This document shows, in pieces, positions 62,615 through 64,000 of a DNA stretch of 64,000 bases. A program made the translations under genes and the position numbers. This stretch comes from Peltaster fructicola (taxonomy: Eukaryota; Ascomycota; Dothideomycetes): the NCBI GenBank assembly GCA_001592805.2, contig CP051140.1, positions 2,233,501 through 2,297,500 on the forward strand. Reading direction: 5' to 3'. A model generated the notes under the pieces. It was not told the DNA's origin, did not search any database, and saw nothing but the letters and a program-made list of their open reading frames with translations. Positions within the stretch are counted from its first letter, which is position 1. Each line of letters begins with the position of its first letter.

Positions 62615-64000
62615 CTAGATTACGATTCCACTGAGCCATGGTCTCTTGCTGTCATAGTGCCAGGACAAGGCAAGGTCAGACCAGCAGTACAATGTATCTC
62701 CTGGTGCTCCGAAACCAAGGCCACGGAAGATGCTAAAGGGGACCGGTTCGTACAGGAAGACACCTCCAGTTGTCAGCTCATGGGCGAGCAGTTGACCGGT
62801 GATGAACAGCCAGAAGCACGTCCATGCAATGTGTGAAGTGTATGAAACCACTTTCGGAATCTTCTTGCCAAAGCTGCTGCGCCCAACGTAATGGGAGTAG
62901 ATGACTTCGGCGAGGATGCCGACAGGCTGCAGTGCAAAGAATGCGTACATCTTGAACCATGGCTGGGTGGGACCAAGCATGGTCATCGATGCCGCAGTAT
63001 GAAGGATGCCAGACAAGTTGAAAGATGTAATCAATTCGATACCAGCACCTTCCGGCGATTTTGGCTTGAGTCCGAGTACTTTGCTGAGTGCTCGTGCGCT
63101 GGACTGGAAGGAGTGTCTGAATAAGTGATGCCAAAAGCCACCCCAGAACCCGGCCAAGCCACGTGTTGGAATAGTGCTCACATCACCGAACTGGTCTGGG
63201 TAGAGCCAGGCCTCAGCATTGGTGCCAGCAGTCTCTGGAGTGAATAGTCCGAGTAAGAGTAGCTGAGGTATGGCGAAGGACAAGTTGAGAGCCTGCCAAA
63301 CGAATAGCAAGGCAATGGTTATTCTATATGCGGCCGTCATGGTTGGTGATGCAGTGATGATTGTAGGCAGGCTTGCCGGTGGTGGAGCGTCGAGTATGCC
63401 CCAGAAGTAAGGATCTCGGTTCGTGATTGTCTTCAATCCATCGAGCCAGAGGTAGCCCTGCACGACGACCCACACATAGTGGCTAATGGCTTTGCTGCGC
63501 TCGTCATAACGAACCCGGCCAGAACTAATCTTGGGTCTGTCCTCTTTGGTAGCTTCAGCAAGATCAATCTGACGAAGTGATGCCTCAACTTGTGGTGGAC
63601 GAGATGGCTCGCCAGAGACTTTCCAGTCCCAACCAATACCTCTCGAGTTGAAGACGAGGTCGGCAGCCCATCCCAGACGAGTGATCAAGCTGTCGCGAGG
63701 TAACGACTGCCACTCGTACTTGTCGGCAGAGACTCTCTTGATCTTCTTGAACCTGTCACGAGCATTGTTGAAGACAAGTAGATTGGCACTCCAGAGAATG
63801 TTCCATCCACAGAAGAAGCCAATGATCAAACCAAAGACCGGGTATGGCGATCGACAGTTCAAGATGGTCCAAAGCTGGACAGCAAAGTTCCCTGCGAAGA
63901 CACCATAACGTACAACAGGACCTTTGAGACTAGGGGTCAGAAGGTAGGTGAAGAGTAGTAAGTTGCAGTAGAGGAAGACGGGAACCACGAATCGTTCATG
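62615..64000 (-). CDS. wax-synthase/Tri7-like membrane acyltransferase, partial
   Basis: The frame is open to the right edge of the window, so the first exon or start is missing; about 461 residues are present. Eight or so hydrophobic helices. The MBOAT/wax-synthase signature is FWGGFWHHLFRHSF (about 40 % into the last third), with a second mark in GILHTAASMTMLGPTQPWFK. Fungal members transfer acetyl or fatty-acyl groups to hydroxylated terpenoids or alcohols; Tri7 of the trichothecene pathway is one. The substrate here is unknown. Location next to a P450 and pump supports a metabolite-decorating role. Confidence 0.85.
   Translation of the reverse strand, partial: HERFVVPVFLYCNLLLFTYLLTPSLKGPVVRYGVFAGNFAVQLWTILNCRSPYPVFGLIIGFFCGWNILWSANLLVFNNARDRFKKIKRVSADKYEWQSLPRDSLITRLGWAADLVFNSRGIGWDWKVSGEPSRPPQVEASLRQIDLAEATKEDRPKISSGRVRYDERSKAISHYVWVVVQGYLWLDGLKTITNRDPYFWGILDAPPPASLPTIITASPTMTAAYRITIALLFVWQALNLSFAIPQLLLLGLFTPETAGTNAEAWLYPDQFGDVSTIPTRGLAGFWGGFWHHLFRHSFQSSARALSKVLGLKPKSPEGAGIELITSFNLSGILHTAASMTMLGPTQPWFKMYAFFALQPVGILAEVIYSHYVGRSSFGKKIPKVVSYTSHIAWTCFWLFITGQLLAHELTTGGVFLYEPVPFSIFRGLGFGAPGDTLYCWSDLALSWHYDSKRPWLSGIVI

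Overview
The window is nuclear DNA of a filamentous ascomycete (Pezizomycotina). The evidence is compact genes, one or two genes every 2 to 3 kb on both strands, very short introns (about 43 to 119 nt, mostly 45 to 52) with GT...AG ends and CTAAC/CTGAC branch sites, and typically fungal families: Zn(II)2Cys6 regulator, fungal-rhodopsin (PTH11-like) membrane proteins, WSC domains, GPR1/FUN34 acetate permease, Mediator 8 and a 2EXR/F-box-like protein. A Dothideomycete is my best guess, but that is inference from protein style only.

Left part (0 to 17.4 kb): a TDG/MUG uracil/thymine-DNA glycosylase, a glutathione S-transferase, a D-2-hydroxyacid dehydrogenase, a Ser-rich protein, a small unknown protein, an aldo-keto reductase, an unusual 861-residue fusion of a fungal-rhodopsin domain to a FucP-like sugar/MFS transporter, a mitochondrial ABC1/UbiB-type kinase, choline-phosphate cytidylyltransferase and a six-exon PP2C phosphatase. 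A gene-poor stretch follows (17.4 to 19.8 kb), then a five-exon acetate permease, then another gene-poor stretch (20.9 to 23.2 kb).

Middle part (23 to 45 kb): cytosolic methionyl-tRNA synthetase, a mitochondrial acyl/malonyl-CoA synthetase convergent with an LRR protein, a decayed Fot1/Pogo-type DNA transposase fragment, an APH-like kinase with a damaged C-terminus, a Memo protein, a poorly resolved gene with three 16-residue repeats, a large secreted hydrolase carrying four WSC and two PAN-like modules, an EVE-domain protein, a PPxY-motif protein, an MPDU1/PQ-loop protein, Mediator subunit 8 and an F-box-like protein. A 32-bp exact copy of part of the LRR gene sits 2.6 kb away, on the other side of the APH-like gene.

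Right part (45 to 64 kb): a ZZ-finger/EF-hand protein, two weak orphan reading frames, a second fungal-rhodopsin protein, Pescadillo (ribosome biogenesis) divergent from the PIG-U GPI-transamidase subunit, and finally a Zn2Cys6 regulator, a P450, a DHA2-type MFS transporter and a wax-synthase/Tri7-like acyltransferase that runs off the right edge. These last four together look like the edge of a small secondary-metabolite cluster whose core enzyme, if any, lies outside the window.

The most notable items are the rhodopsin-transporter fusion, the modular secreted hydrolase, the right-edge cluster, and the small duplicated gene fragment close to a transposon fossil. I saw no CRISPR array, rRNA, convincing tRNA, retroelement or virus-like element.
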